Source: Brachionus koreanus (taxonomy: Eukaryota; Rotifera; Eurotatoria; Ploima; Brachionidae). From it: a stretch of DNA of 41,490 nt. Position 1 is the stretch's first letter, and each line of letters opens with the position of its first letter. Below, piece after piece: positions 30,517 to 41,490 of this stretch. The DNA lies in contig PJRA01000272.1 of assembly GCA_016987375.1 (NCBI GenBank), positions 852,752 through 894,241 of the forward strand. Direction: 5' to 3'. The translations under genes and the position numbers were made by a program. The notes below the pieces were generated by a model. It had not been told where the DNA came from. It ran no database searches and worked only from the letters and a program-made list of their open reading frames with translations.

Positions 30517-32001
30517 TCTTTTTAAATTAAGATTATTAAATTAATTTTATAAATTAAAACTTTGTTAAAATTCAAAATTGAAACTTAAGTATCCAAATTT
30601 TTTAAATAAGAAACACATGCAGACAAATCTTTACTATATTTATGTTTAAAAATCATGATAAAACTATCAAATATTACAAACCATATTATCTTAAATTAAA
30701 GACAGACAAATTCTCTCAAAAATCTTTTGAATTATGGTCATGATTATCTTTTATTTTAAAAGTTTGTCTGAAATATTATAGTCTAAATTATGTTTTTGAT
30801 TTCTTAGTTATTTTTAGATTGAAATTTTATCATTTAAATCATAATCTCTGTTTAAAGATTCTTATGTTAAAAAAGTAAGAAAAATTATAAATTAAAATTT
30901 TAGCCATCTGAAATTTTTAGATAAATTTCAATTATAAAAAATTTTGATAAAAAAGATTAACTAAAATATTTTTCATCAAGTATAAAGAGGTCCACTACCC
31001 ATCAATTGTTAAAGAAAGTTTTTTTTCCTCTAAATAATTTTGAAATAACTCAGTTTTTTGTAATTTCACGATTAATCTAGGAGCTAATTTGATTGAAAGA
31101 AGAGTTAATTAGAAATTAGTTCAAAAATATTAATAATTAAATTATTGTTATAGTTTTAAATGTTTTAAAGCAAAAAAGTTTAAAATAGCTGATGATTTTT
31201 TGGATGAGAGGAATTTCATTAAATTATAAAAATTATAATTTTAAATATTTAAAAAATATCGGTTAATTTTATCATTTATTTTCTTTTATCTTGAATAACT
31301 TTAAAACTAATCTATTTTCAAAAAAAAAATTTGAAATTTAAAGTTTTAAAAAAATAAAAAATTAAAAAATTAATAAGCATAATAAACCTTTAATGGATTT
31401 TAACTAGATAAAGAAATAAACATTTTCTAAAGAATAAACACTATATTTTTTAACAATAAATTGATATGAATAATAAAATTTGTTATTAATTTAATGAAAA
31501 CAAATTTAAAAATCAATAATACAAATTTTTGCTTTAAACTTTTTTCCGACCATTTACAAAATTTTAATATTACTCAGCATGATTTGAATGAAGAAAATTT
31601 TTATGATTTAAAAAATTGAAAAATTTTATTAAAAAAATTAATTACAAGCTTCTAATAAGATGATAAAGATTTTCTTATCTTTATATAAAAATTCAATTTT
31701 TTAGATTTTTTGTTTAAAAAAAAATAAAGTTTTTAAAAATATCTAATTACAAATGAATCATCAAGCTTAAGATTTTTATTAAGCGATGAATATCTTATTT
31801 ATTTAAATGCGCAGTTAAGACTTCAAACCTTATATTTAGCTTTCAATTATTATAATTTTTATTGCACATTAATTTGAAATTTTTATGCTTTTCATGTAGG
31901 TATTTGATTCTAAGCAAAACATACAAAATATTATTCTATTTGGTATTTATTTAATAAAAAACGAAATAAGTGCTTACAAAATTTTTATATTTTAGAAAAA
32001 G
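30517..32001. other. AT-rich divergent spacer
   Basis: 1.5 kb of AT-rich DNA with no gene, transposon end or RNA gene that I can see. TATATTTTAG ending at 31995, 6 nt before the tetraspanin ATG, is acceptor-like. Confidence 0.5.
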
Positions 32002-32703
32002 ATGTTGTCCAGCAGAGCAACACTTGTTTTACTTAATACATTTTTCTTTTTATTCGGTTGCTGCACTTTGGCAGTTGGATTGTGGTCACAATATGATAAG
32101 GAATTTTCATCACTATGGGACTCTTTGGAAATAGGCAAAATAATCGACTCAAGAAATTTAAATGCAGCTCGATTGCTCTTAATTATTAGTGGAATAATGA
32201 GCGTTTTTGTAAGCTTTATTGGCTTGTATGGTTCATTGGCCAAAGATAGATGCTTTTTATCGGCTTATTGTCTTTTAATGGGAATAATCCTAATACTTGA
32301 AATAGCTGCAGCAGCGGTTTTAATGTCATATCGAAGTGATGCCAAAGAAAAGTTGAGAGTAGGATTAAACCGCACGGTGGAAGCCATTAATAAAAATGAA
32401 GATAAAGTGTCTCTCAATGTAATGAACACTATTCAAACATTTTTTAAGTGTTGTGGTGCAAATGGACCAAGTGACTATGTTGATTTGACAAACATGACTT
32501 CATGTCAAGCTCCTGATTCCAAAGAAGATCAGCCAATTTATTACCAAACTGGCTGCTATAGTGCTATCATTAGCTTTATAGATACTCATTTACCATTGTT
32601 GCTTGGACTTACAATCATCTTAATTTCATTTCAAATATTTTGTTTGCTTGTCTCGATCAAAGGTTGCGCACAAATCAGATATGAAGGATATGAAGATATT
32701 TAA
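32002..32703 (+). CDS. Tetraspanin, single exon
   Basis: 233 residues with four membrane segments (about 10-28, 55-77, 84-108 and 197-219). The large extracellular loop between TM3 and TM4 (about 110-196) carries the defining CCG at 150-152 plus Cys168 and Cys185 (the two partner cysteines), making a four-cysteine loop. Asn sites are NRT (123) and NMT (164). Juxtamembrane cysteines such as C20, C21, C84, C90 and C222 are candidate palmitoylation sites. Tetraspanins organise receptors and adhesion proteins in membrane microdomains. The subfamily cannot be fixed from sequence alone. There is no intron. The start is the first ATG, 6 nt after TTTTAG. Confidence 0.93.
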   Translation: MLSSRATLVLLNTFFFLFGCCTLAVGLWSQYDKEFSSLWDSLEIGKIIDSRNLNAARLLLIISGIMSVFVSFIGLYGSLAKDRCFLSAYCLLMGIILILEIAAAAVLMSYRSDAKEKLRVGLNRTVEAINKNEDKVSLNVMNTIQTFFKCCGANGPSDYVDLTNMTSCQAPDSKEDQPIYYQTGCYSAIISFIDTHLPLLLGLTIILISFQIFCLLVSIKGCAQIRYEGYEDI

Positions 32704-33654
32704 ATTTAAATCATATTTTGACTTTGATTTAAAATTTTGCTTTTTTTTTTTGTAAAATTCGTTCAATATTTAGAGTCTCACTCAATAACTAATAAAAAAT
32801 TTACTGCTTAATTTTTTAGATTTTTTTTTTCGAACAGATAATTAATTTGATAATTTTCTTATATTCAATTTTTTGAATTTAGACAAAAATAAAATTTTAA
32901 AAGTTATACAAATAAAATAAATCTAAAATTTCTGAAGTAATTCATAGGATTTGATTTAAATTCAAATCGATAAACTTCAAATAAAAAGGATTTTTTTCTT
33001 TTAATTGAAATCTTTTCAGATGTCAAAATACAATAGAAAAAATATAAAATATAGTATTAAAGGAGAATATTTGTTGTCGGTAATATGAATGGTACTTTTA
33101 ATTAACGTCATAAAGGTATATTAATTATATTTTTGATGAAAATAATAAATAAAATAAACGTTGAAATCATTTTTATAATTTTTGTTTAAAAAGTTCAAAA
33201 AACAAATAATGTTTTTTCAGTGAAAATTTAAAAACTGAAAATCATTTTCTATTTTTTATAAACAGCCTATTATTATATGTACCTAAAAAGTTTTGGAAGT
33301 TTTAAATAATTTAATTTCAACAAAGACTAAATATTTTCCTTGAAAAATTAAAATATTGATTGAGAAAAAAAATTAAATTTGACACACTAAGGTTTTTTTT
33401 TCATAATTCTATTTAAATTAGAATTGTTAAGCATCTAAAACCTAGTTACAAAAGCACATACTTTTTATATATTTATTTCCCTTTTTAAATGCTTTTCTTT
33501 CATTCTTGTTCAAGACTTTCGCCCAATTAAATAAGTAAATTGAAATAAAAAAAGTGAAAAATTATTTCTTTTCAAAAAATTGAAAATTTTCCCTTAAATC
33601 AAAAATCAAACTTATTTATTTAAAATTGATTGTGAGAAAAATATACAGAAAAAT
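32704..33654. other. AT-rich spacer between tetraspanin and NWD gene
   Basis: No supported feature apart from TATACAG ending at 33648, 6 nt before the next start codon, which is acceptor-like. Confidence 0.5.
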
Positions 33655-36600
33655 ATGGAAGAAAAACTTGATGAAGCAGAAGAGGAAATTTTAAATAGAA
33701 TATTTATCGGCGATTTTGATAATCTTCCCTCAATAGCTTCGAAAATAGTTCGCATATTCACCTCTTCGACATTTACAGGTAATTTTTTCTCGCAAAAACA
33801 AATCATTCAAGAAGTAAATTTTTGATCAAGATACTGCCGTTGAAAGAAACTTGCTAATGGAAACTGTATATCCAAAACTAAAAGAATATTGTCGTGAACA
33901 ACATGGTCTAGAGTTTCAAGTAGTGGATATGAGATGGGGTGTCAGAGATGAATCAACAGATGATCACAAAACGACTGAGCTTTGTATGCAAGAAATTGAT
34001 AACTGTCAACGACTTTCATTAGGGCCTAACTTTGTGGTAAGAACATTTTTCATGATAATTAATTTATCATTCTTATAATAAAAATAAAAAAGGTATTTCT
34101 AGGACAAAAATACGGCTATCGACCCCTTCCAACTAGGGTTTTGGATACTGAATTTAACTTGATTGTTAATATACTAGAAGAGTCGGATGCCAAATTGCTG
34201 AAACTATGGTACAAACTTGATGCTAATAGTGTGCCAAATGTTTTTGTCTTGCAACCGGTGAGCTCAATATACAAGAATTTTACTAATAAGAAGCAGAAAC
34301 AACTTATGGAAGAAGATCAAAGTGCTTGGTGGAAAACCATGGGCCAACTATGCTTAATTATTAGAAAAGGCGCTTCAAAGCTGGTGGAGGCTAAAAAATT
34401 TACTTCAGAAGATAATCATCGTTATAATTGGTCTGGTAATTATATTTAAAAATAGATAATATTTCATTCTTTAATTTAAATTTTAAGTTACTGAACAAGA
34501 AGTAGTCCGAGGCATACTAAATTCAAAAGATAATGCTGATCATACACTGGCGTTTATAAGAGAAATAAAAAATATAAATATAAAACTTTTTTCTTATTCT
34601 GCTAAATTTATAGACATTAATTTTGCTGCTAGAAAAATAGATGAAGAAGCTCAGAATATGCTTTCACTTTTACGAGACGTCAAAGTTGAATTTTAGACTA
34701 ATTAAAAAAATTATTTAAATTTTAAAAAAATTAAGGTCCCCGATAGACTCACTTCATTAAATATTATTCCATATTCAATAGAATGGTCGGATAATGAAGG
34801 AATAAACAAAGATGAACATGCATCCTATCTGAAAGAGTTTTGCGAAACATTTTATTCTAGAATTATCGATTTGATCGAAAGAGCTATCTCAAAAAGAATG
34901 AAATTGACATATAATAAGTAAGATTTTCTTATATTTAACTAAAAATTTCATTTTTTTTTTATTGATCCGATCAAAAAGTTTGTAATTTTTATTTCAATAT
35001 GTTAGAACAGAGTTTAAATGACTTGTCTAATAAATTTATCAGTGATATTGATTTTGATTAAAGCTTTTTTGTTTTTTTATAAATATAAAAAAATTCATAC
35101 AAATTTTCGAATAAAAAAAGGAAGAATATTGTTTTCACAGTATTAATATAGAACTTGTCCAGATAATTGAACAATTATTTGCAAATTTCTGCGAAATTTT
35201 TTGATGCTTCACAAAAGTATTTAATATTTTTTCATTGTCTTTGTTAGTTTTTTTTACTAATAGTGCAAAAAATATACTATTTTGGTATTTGAAAATTTTC
35301 ATGCTATTTTCCACTGCAATTTAAACTTGCAAACGAAAAAATTAATCTGGTTCTTCATCTAACATGTGCTATCCGTGGAGCATCGGGCGTGCACACCTCC
35401 CCTACATTATGTTTTTCCCTTGAGTTTTTCAAATTAGTTTTCTTAATTCGTCTTCTTTGTTTTTTTGCAGATCGATTTAGTTATTGTTTATCTGTGAAGC
35501 TAAAATAAATTCTTCATTTGTAAATATAGAATATTATTCATGTATTATTAAAAAATATTAAAAACAATATAGCTTCACACCTAATATGAGAATATTTTTT
35601 TAATATATATATATATTTTCTAGTTTTTTTATTCTTTTACTTAAGTTAAAAAAGTCATATTCTATTCTAAAATTAAAAAAGAATATTAAAAGGTATATTT
35701 TTACCGAAAATCTTTTATTTTATTATAAATTTAATAAAAAGACATCAAAAACACTTTACGATTGATTGAAAAAATTATTTAAAGATATTTGATTAAAATA
35801 AAATTCAATACTTTTTAATATAATACTAGTTTACTATCAAGCTTAACTAAAATCTATAAAAATAAAAATTAAATATTAGATTAAAATATCATATAATAAA
35901 TTAAAACAAATAGATAATAATTTGTTTAAATTATTCAGAATCTAGTTTTCAAATTGTGATATTTATTTTTTTTTAAATTATTAAGAAAGTAAAAAAAAAA
36001 TGATTTTTTTAATTCAAAAAAAATTTTGATTTAATCCTATTTTTTTAATAAATTTAATTAAGAATGTATGCGGAAATTTTGCATCACCAACACTTTTGTA
36101 AAAATTTCACCAGGCTTTTCAAAGGAAGAGATGAAGTATTGGAAAAACTGAGGATATATATTAAAAGTGAGGAAAAGAATCAACCATTTGTAATGCATGG
36201 TCCTAGCGGTTGCGGAAAAAGTTCGATTTTGGCAAAATGTGCCTTAATGGTAAATAATTGATAAAAAACAATTGTTGAAAAAATTTATTTTAAAAAAGAT
36301 TCGTTCAATGTTTGGAAATAAAATTAGCCCAGTAATTATCACCCGTTTTCTAGGTACAACTCCAGACAGCTCTTCAATTTACCCTCTTTTGAAAAGTCTT
36401 TGTCATCAAATTAGCCACAATTACGGAAAATCAATTGACAACATTCCACTAGAACTTTCTAATTTAACAAACCATTTTAAAAAGTTGCTCGAAAATGCTA
36501 CATCTGAAAAGCCATTATTTATTTTTTTAGACTCTTTAGACCAGCTTAGTTCTATAAATAGTGCGCATTCGCTTTCATGGATGCCTGTTAATCTTCCGAA

Positions 36601-39600
36601 AAATGTAAAAATTATTGTTTCTACTCTAACTGGTTATTATGGAATGGTCGAAACCCTTAACAACATGATAGAATTACCTGAAAATTTTATTTTTGTAAAG
36701 TTTGAATTTTATTTCAATTTTTTTAACCAAAAATATTTTAGATTGAGCCTTTGGGAGAAGAGCTTGCAATTAAAGTTATTTTCGAGATGCTCAAAAATAT
36801 ACAAAGAACTATTAGTAATGAACAACTAATAATTGTAAAAGAATCTCTCAAAGAATGCAATTCACCACTCTACGTGAAACTTGTATTTGATCAAATATCT
36901 TTATGGAAATCATACACACAAGAAATACTTTTGGCTAAATCAATAGATGAATGTATATCAAAGCTTTTTGAAAGAGTAGAAAACTCACACGGTAAAATAT
37001 TAGTTTCTCATGCTCTAGCTTACATAACTGCATCAAAAAATGGTTTATCTGAGGCTGAGCTAGAAGATTTGATTTCTTTGGACGAAACTGTAATTTTTTT
37101 TTATTTTAAATATTTCTTAGCTTTTAGCTTATTATGGTGTTTTTGAGCATTTAATGATAGAATTTAGATTAAAAACCGTTATTAAAAAATCATTAAATTC
37201 AATCCAAAAGCTTATTATTTCTCTAGTTTATGATACTTTGTCTCAATGTTGTTGTGAATTTTAAATCAAATTAAATATTTATTTTATAAAATTTATTGAT
37301 AAAAATTTTATTGAATAAATTCTAAATTTTTAATATTTTATAATAAATATTCAGTCGGCCATTTTATAGCCTTTACCCTTACTTCAATTTTCCGTCGAGC
37401 TCTTTACTGCCGGTCTTTCTACTTTCCATACCTCTAGTATTGAAAGGCTCTATTTGTAATCCACATGCTTTTCATTCTAAGCCACCGTAGTAAGTTTTTG
37501 GCCACGTTTTAGAAAATTTTTTTTGAAATAAAAGTACAATCTTTTAATTATAATTTACAGGTTCTAAATGACATATATCAATACCATTTACCACCAATAA
37601 GAAGAATTCCACCTTTACTCTGGACACGAATTAGGAATGATATTCCATCATATTTAAGTGAGAGAGAGGCCGATGGTGTTTCGGTTGTGTTTTGGTATCA
37701 TCGGCAATTCATTCAAGGTATTTAAAATTTTTTTTTTAATGCAACTATTCTTCACAAATTTATATTTCAAGTCTCAACAAAAAGATTTTTATCAAATCAA
37801 AAATTTAAAACCTATGTTCACAGTCAAATTGCTGATTATTTCATGGGCGTTTGGGCTAACATTCCAAAACCATACTCATATACTGAAGAACAAAAACGAA
37901 TGTTTCTACTTAAGTCAATGCATGGCGAAGCTGACCGCAAAGTGCCAGCTCAACCAGAAATTTTTTTCAATCCAAACGACAACTCTGTTCGCTACAATGG
38001 AAGGAAATTGAGCGAACTTCCATTTCATCTATTGCGTTCTCGTCGAATCGAAGAACTATACTCAAAAGTTCTTTTTCACTATAAGTTTCTGTATGCAAAA
38101 TTGTGCTGTATGCCTTTAAACAGCTTAATAGCCGACTTCGAAGATTGTCTCAGCACCTATAGATATGACAAGGAAGTAGTATTAGTTTCAGATGCTTTGC
38201 GTCTTTCAAGCTCAGTATTGAGCACATCAGCATCCAACTTAGTGCCGCAAATAGTTGGACGCCTCCTCCCATATATTTTTTTTAACTCTAAAAAATTTTC
38301 AAATGTTAAAAAATTGATAGAAGAATGCGAAAGCGATGGTCTTCTAGATTGTGCTTTAATTCCAGCTTACAATTGCTTTCATGTGCCCGGAGGACCTCTG
38401 GTCTACTCATTGGAAGCTCATCCATTTGCAGTGTATGGTCTTTGTCTGATGGCCGATGAGACTCAACTTCTTTCTGTATCAAATAAATTCATAATTTTTG
38501 ATTTGAGCAGTGGTGATGTTGTCCGAGTGATTAACCCTCAAATCGAGGGAATTCTTCAATCTCTTTCTGTCTCATCTGACAAAAAATATTGCGTTTCGTT
38601 TTCAAACAATGATCAAATAATAATTTGTAATGTTATTAGCGGTGACATTAAGGTCTTGAATAGATACACTGCTAATGATGCACCACCTGTGCAGACTGAA
38701 AAAACTAAAAACATTAATCAAAACTCTAGAAAAGCACCTGCCAAAGAAAAAGAGAAAAAATCTATCATTGATAATTCACTTATACCCAAAGAATATACCG
38801 ATTCTCTAATGGGCTCTTCAACTGGTCTAAAATATTTTGTTATATGGAGCAAGTATTTTTATTATGTTTATGACAAAAAAGGTAGAATTATAAAAGCAGA
38901 TAAGTGTAAATATCCTATCATAGAAATTGAAATTGTTGAAAATAAAAGTATTGAAAATTATGGAATTGAGCTTGAAATGATTACGAGAAGTGAAGATTGC
39001 CGGGACGATGAAGAAAAAGACCGTGACAACTTGATACTTGAATACAAATTTGTTCTAGATCATGCGAAAATTCCAAAAAAGAATAAAGATACCAAAGAGA
39101 TTAACGAAACTAATATTTTAACTAGCTATGTTCCCAGTTGTAGTCCGATTGAAATACATAGTTGTTTAATTTTGACCAAAGATAAAAAAAAATTATACAC
39201 TTGCACAGAAATAGGAGATAATACAGTCGAATGCTTTCGCAATAGAATTGAACGTAATGCTAAAAATGAAAAAAATAATAAATTCATATGGAAGTACCAT
39301 GGTGCTTTGGATGACAATTATGATCAAATAATATCATTAATATTAAGCGAAGACGAAAATTACATGTTGGCTGTAGTAATGTGGGGTTTTAAAGTTTTTT
39401 ACTTGTTAACAGGGCAAAGTAAACCTTTGAGATTTCCACCAGGTGTAAAAAATATTGCAATTGGCTACAAAAAATTGTCTTTTCCGGCCTTGTTCTCCAG
39501 AGATAATAAATATGTAGTAGCAGGTGTAAGAGACAACATCTATTTATGGGATACCAGCTATGGAACTTTTCTCAAAGTTCTTGATGCTCACTATGGTCGT

Positions 39601-40869
39601 ATGACCAATTTGCTAAGCTCATTTAGAGAGCAAAAAAATCTTGTCTTATCAAGTTCAATGGATAAAACAATTAAAATATGGAATCTGAATAACATTATGG
39701 AAGAAGATTTTCCCCTTGAGCATTTAGAAAAACCAATTGAAGCATTGCATGTGAGTATTATGGCTTCAATTGCGCTAGCTCAATCCCGCAATCAACTGGC
39801 TGTATTTTCACTCAAAGATGGAAAATTAAAATTTCAGCTGTGCAACAATCCTCATGGAGCTTTGTTTAATTGTTCAGCCATGTCCACTACAGGAACTTTT
39901 GCAGTCAGTTCCGAATCTAATCGTTTCATTATTTGGGATATAGAAGAGCGTAAGCCGACCTTTGTCGGTCCATCGCAACCAAATTACATTCAAATAAAAC
40001 AATTTTGTTTTCATCAATCTGAAATAAATGTTCTAGTTTCTACTTTTGACAATAATGAGAGATTAGTAACTTTGACTAATTATATCATTCCAGATGGTGA
40101 GATTGTTTATAATATTGAATATAATTTAAAGCCTGGTACAGATTATAAAAACTTCATCGTTACCACTGACGATAATTATTTAGTTTTTTTTCGAAATGAT
40201 AAAAAAACCGATGTTTTAGCAGTGCATTCTGCCAACGATGGATCACATTTGCACAATGTTAAATTACAATACCAGAACTACGTTGATTTTAAATCAATAG
40301 TGCCAATGCACAAAAATCCCCAGCATGTGGCATTAATCGACTCAGAAAAAGGAAATATATTGAATGTTAAAGATAAAAAGTTTGTTAGATCAATACCAAA
40401 ATGGAATGGACGAGCAACCAAAGACGACAAATATGGATTGTATGCACCTACTAGGGGAGGATTAGAAGTTTTAGACTTAAAAACTGGAAGTAAAGTAAAA
40501 ATACTGATTCCTAAAATTGCCGAAGGTGTTTTTGATGTGGACACTATAATAACAGAAAATGATAATCATGTTATATATTATCATTCTGGTCGTAGAACAA
40601 TCAGAGCTTTTAGACTTGAGGATGGTAAAAAAATTGCCGATTATAAAAGTAATGCCAAAGTTAGATGCATGGTTTGCTCTCAAGATAGCAAAAATGTGGT
40701 TATTGGATGCGAAGATGGAACAATTCACATGCTAATTATTGCTGATCCAGAGTATGAAGAGTACGTTACTTATTTGAGAGACTGGAGAGCCGAACAGATG
40801 ACGCTATTTGCAAGAGAAGGTGATTATTTTTTTAAAGAAATAAGTTTTGTTTTTATTCGAAATTCTTAA
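33655..40869 (+). CDS. NACHT and WD40 repeat protein, NWD1/NWD2 family (10 exons)
   Basis: Exons: 33655-33778, 33831-34036, 34093-34435, 34488-34684, 34736-34917, 36063-36249, 36299-36694, 36742-37089, 37561-37717 and 37772-40869. All introns are GT-AG and in phase, giving 1745 residues, the length class of NWD2. The N-terminus is a DUF4062-like domain ([42 protein letters not shown]). The NACHT/STAND ATPase has Walker [10 protein letters not shown] (397-405) and Walker [12 protein letters not shown] (486-496). Next come the winged-helix region ([41 protein letters not shown]) and a long WD40 part ([32 protein letters not shown]). A Lys-rich insert lies near the charged stretch at 38696-38762. 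STAND proteins of this type are signalling ATPases. No pathway can be inferred. Introns are 47-56 nt except introns 5 (1145 nt) and 8 (471 nt), which carry LINE relics. The last ~16 codons may be antisense LINE sequence, so the true 3' end may lie beyond the window. Confidence 0.92.
35365..35415 (-). pseudogene. Fragment of RTE-like LINE tail in NWD intron 5
   Basis: A G+C-rich patch inside the 1145-nt intron. The minus strand reads [12 protein letters not shown] then a stop, resembling the LCSTR end of the LINE at 5095. It is short, so the match is weak. It may explain why this intron is some twenty times longer than its neighbours. Confidence 0.3.
37370..37505 (-). pseudogene. Possible RTE-like LINE fragment in NWD intron 8
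   Basis: The minus strand gives [19 protein letters not shown], then stops and RARRKI, recalling RWLGHVLRM and the basic stretch that follows it in RTE-like elements. Base composition is richer in G+C than the rest of the intron. Weak but consistent with intron growth by insertion. Confidence 0.3.
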
Positions 40870-41108
40870 GAATATTGACATGATTGTATTTGTCTCTCGC
40901 CTTTCTTTTAAAGTTTCTAATCCCAAATTAACTAGCTTTAATTCATTACTCAAACTTCTAATACTAGTTCTAGTCTTAATATATCCTTTTTAAACAAGGA
41001 TTCCCGGTAGTCGCACAGTATTCTAGATGCGGTCTAACATATGTTTTATAAAATTATCGAGCATACCAAGCAAATTCTCTTATCTTTTGAATAGATTTTT
41101 CAAATGAA
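40845..41108 (-). pseudogene. Decayed jockey/CR1-like LINE fragment
   Basis: The minus strand, mostly one frame, gives SFEKSIQKIREFAWYA, a stop, FYKTYVRPHLEYC, GNPCLKR, then after stops RSLSNELKLVNLGLETLKER. YVRPHLEYC followed by NP.L is the hallmark of the region just after the reverse transcriptase domain in jockey/CR1-type LINEs. It reaches leftward into the 3' end of the NWD gene. On its other side it is cut by the Tc1-like element starting at 41111. Confidence 0.7.
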
Positions 41109-41110
41109 TA

Positions 41111-41490
41111 CAGTATGTTGCAAAAGTTTAGAAATTAATTATTTTATTTATCTAAATTTTTTTATAAATTGAATTTTACAATTATTAGAGTACAAAAGAA
41201 AAAAAATAAAAGCACTAATTTGAAAATTTTTTTTTTCTCTTCAATTAACACCTCTTTAGTAAAACCTCTTTTAAATGCTCAATAGAGGTTACTTTAGTGT
41301 TTACCATTTTAGCATCCATGTATGACCATAAATTCTCGATTGGGTTGAGATCTGGTTAACGAATTAATCAATTTGTCTACATTAACACCTTGGAAAACAA
41401 TCTTTTACCATCTGTTGAACTCCTATTTGATCCAAATGACCCTTGGGTTTTTCGACATAATGAGGCTTCAGCCCATACCGCTCACTCAGT
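41111..41490 (-). mobile_element. Tc1-like transposon end with transposase remnant (runs off window)
   Basis: A TA dinucleotide (41109-41110) is followed by CAGTATGTTGCAAAAGTTTAG, a Tc1-type inverted-repeat end. On the minus strand a frame ending at TAA 41245-41247 reads PDLNPIENLWSYMDAKM and ends LKEVLLKRC, the conserved end of Tc1/mariner transposases carrying the last part of the DDE domain. A TAA sits just before the PDLNP motif (41358-41356) and the frame breaks further upstream, so the copy is dead. Confidence 0.8.

Noticed and set aside
1..41490. Bacterial-type features such as operons, CRISPR arrays or ribosome binding sites
   Set aside because: Spliced animal genes throughout; no array of spaced direct repeats was seen.

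Overview
The window is animal genomic DNA, very AT-rich (roughly three quarters A+T by eye), with compact genes, many introns of only 47-62 nt, and wide AT-rich spacers holding decayed transposons. All confidently named genes are metazoan types: TMEM237, AIMP2, a NACHT/WD40 NWD protein, a tetraspanin, rhodopsin-like receptors. A eukaryotic RNA-directed RNA polymerase (RdRP), FLYWCH-like remnants, tiny introns and 3' splice-site-like signals just before many start codons fit a rotifer, most simply a monogonont such as Brachionus. This is an inference from style and gene content, not a proven identity.

Layout from left to right: the last codons of an upstream gene (1-60); an RdRP of the QDE-1/EGO-1 class with one reading-frame break (686-3719); a spacer with a decayed RTE-like LINE interrupted by a hAT-type MITE that has a perfect 8-bp target duplication (5095-5945); a divergent rhodopsin-like GPCR (6544-7500); AIMP2 on the minus strand, rebuilt here as three exons, with a small open frame nested antisense in its first intron (8383-9692); NTF2 in three exons (9970-10486); a spacer with three inverted-repeat elements (11171-12408); a second GPCR of the same group (13139-14173); ELP3 on the minus strand in three exons (14552-16330); a FLYWCH-like relic and a 942-base assembly gap flanked by 34-bp inverted repeats (16752-18454); a LINE relic (19460-19729); asparagine synthetase (20614-22311); a two-exon minus-strand gene predicted to join two GLEBS-like motifs to a C-terminal RING finger (23869-25089); TMEM237 with a perfect X-box upstream (27336-28812); a nucleoside hydrolase (29386-30516); a tetraspanin (32002-32703); and a ten-exon NWD-type gene with DUF4062-like, NACHT and WD40 regions (33655-40869), whose 3' end runs into a LINE relic that itself carries a Tc1-like element.

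The genes are independent, monocistronic-looking units on alternating strands. There is no operon. Several touch translation and nuclear transport (AIMP2 in the synthetase complex, ELP3 in tRNA wobble modification, asparagine synthetase, NTF2, and a probable Rae1-binding GLEBS protein), but nothing shows that they are co-regulated. The most unusual item is the predicted GLEBS-GLEBS-RING protein. Next come the X-box before TMEM237, the recurrent splice-acceptor signals 5-15 nt before start codons (suggesting spliced-leader trans-splicing), and the AIMP2 that seems to lack the GST C-terminal half.
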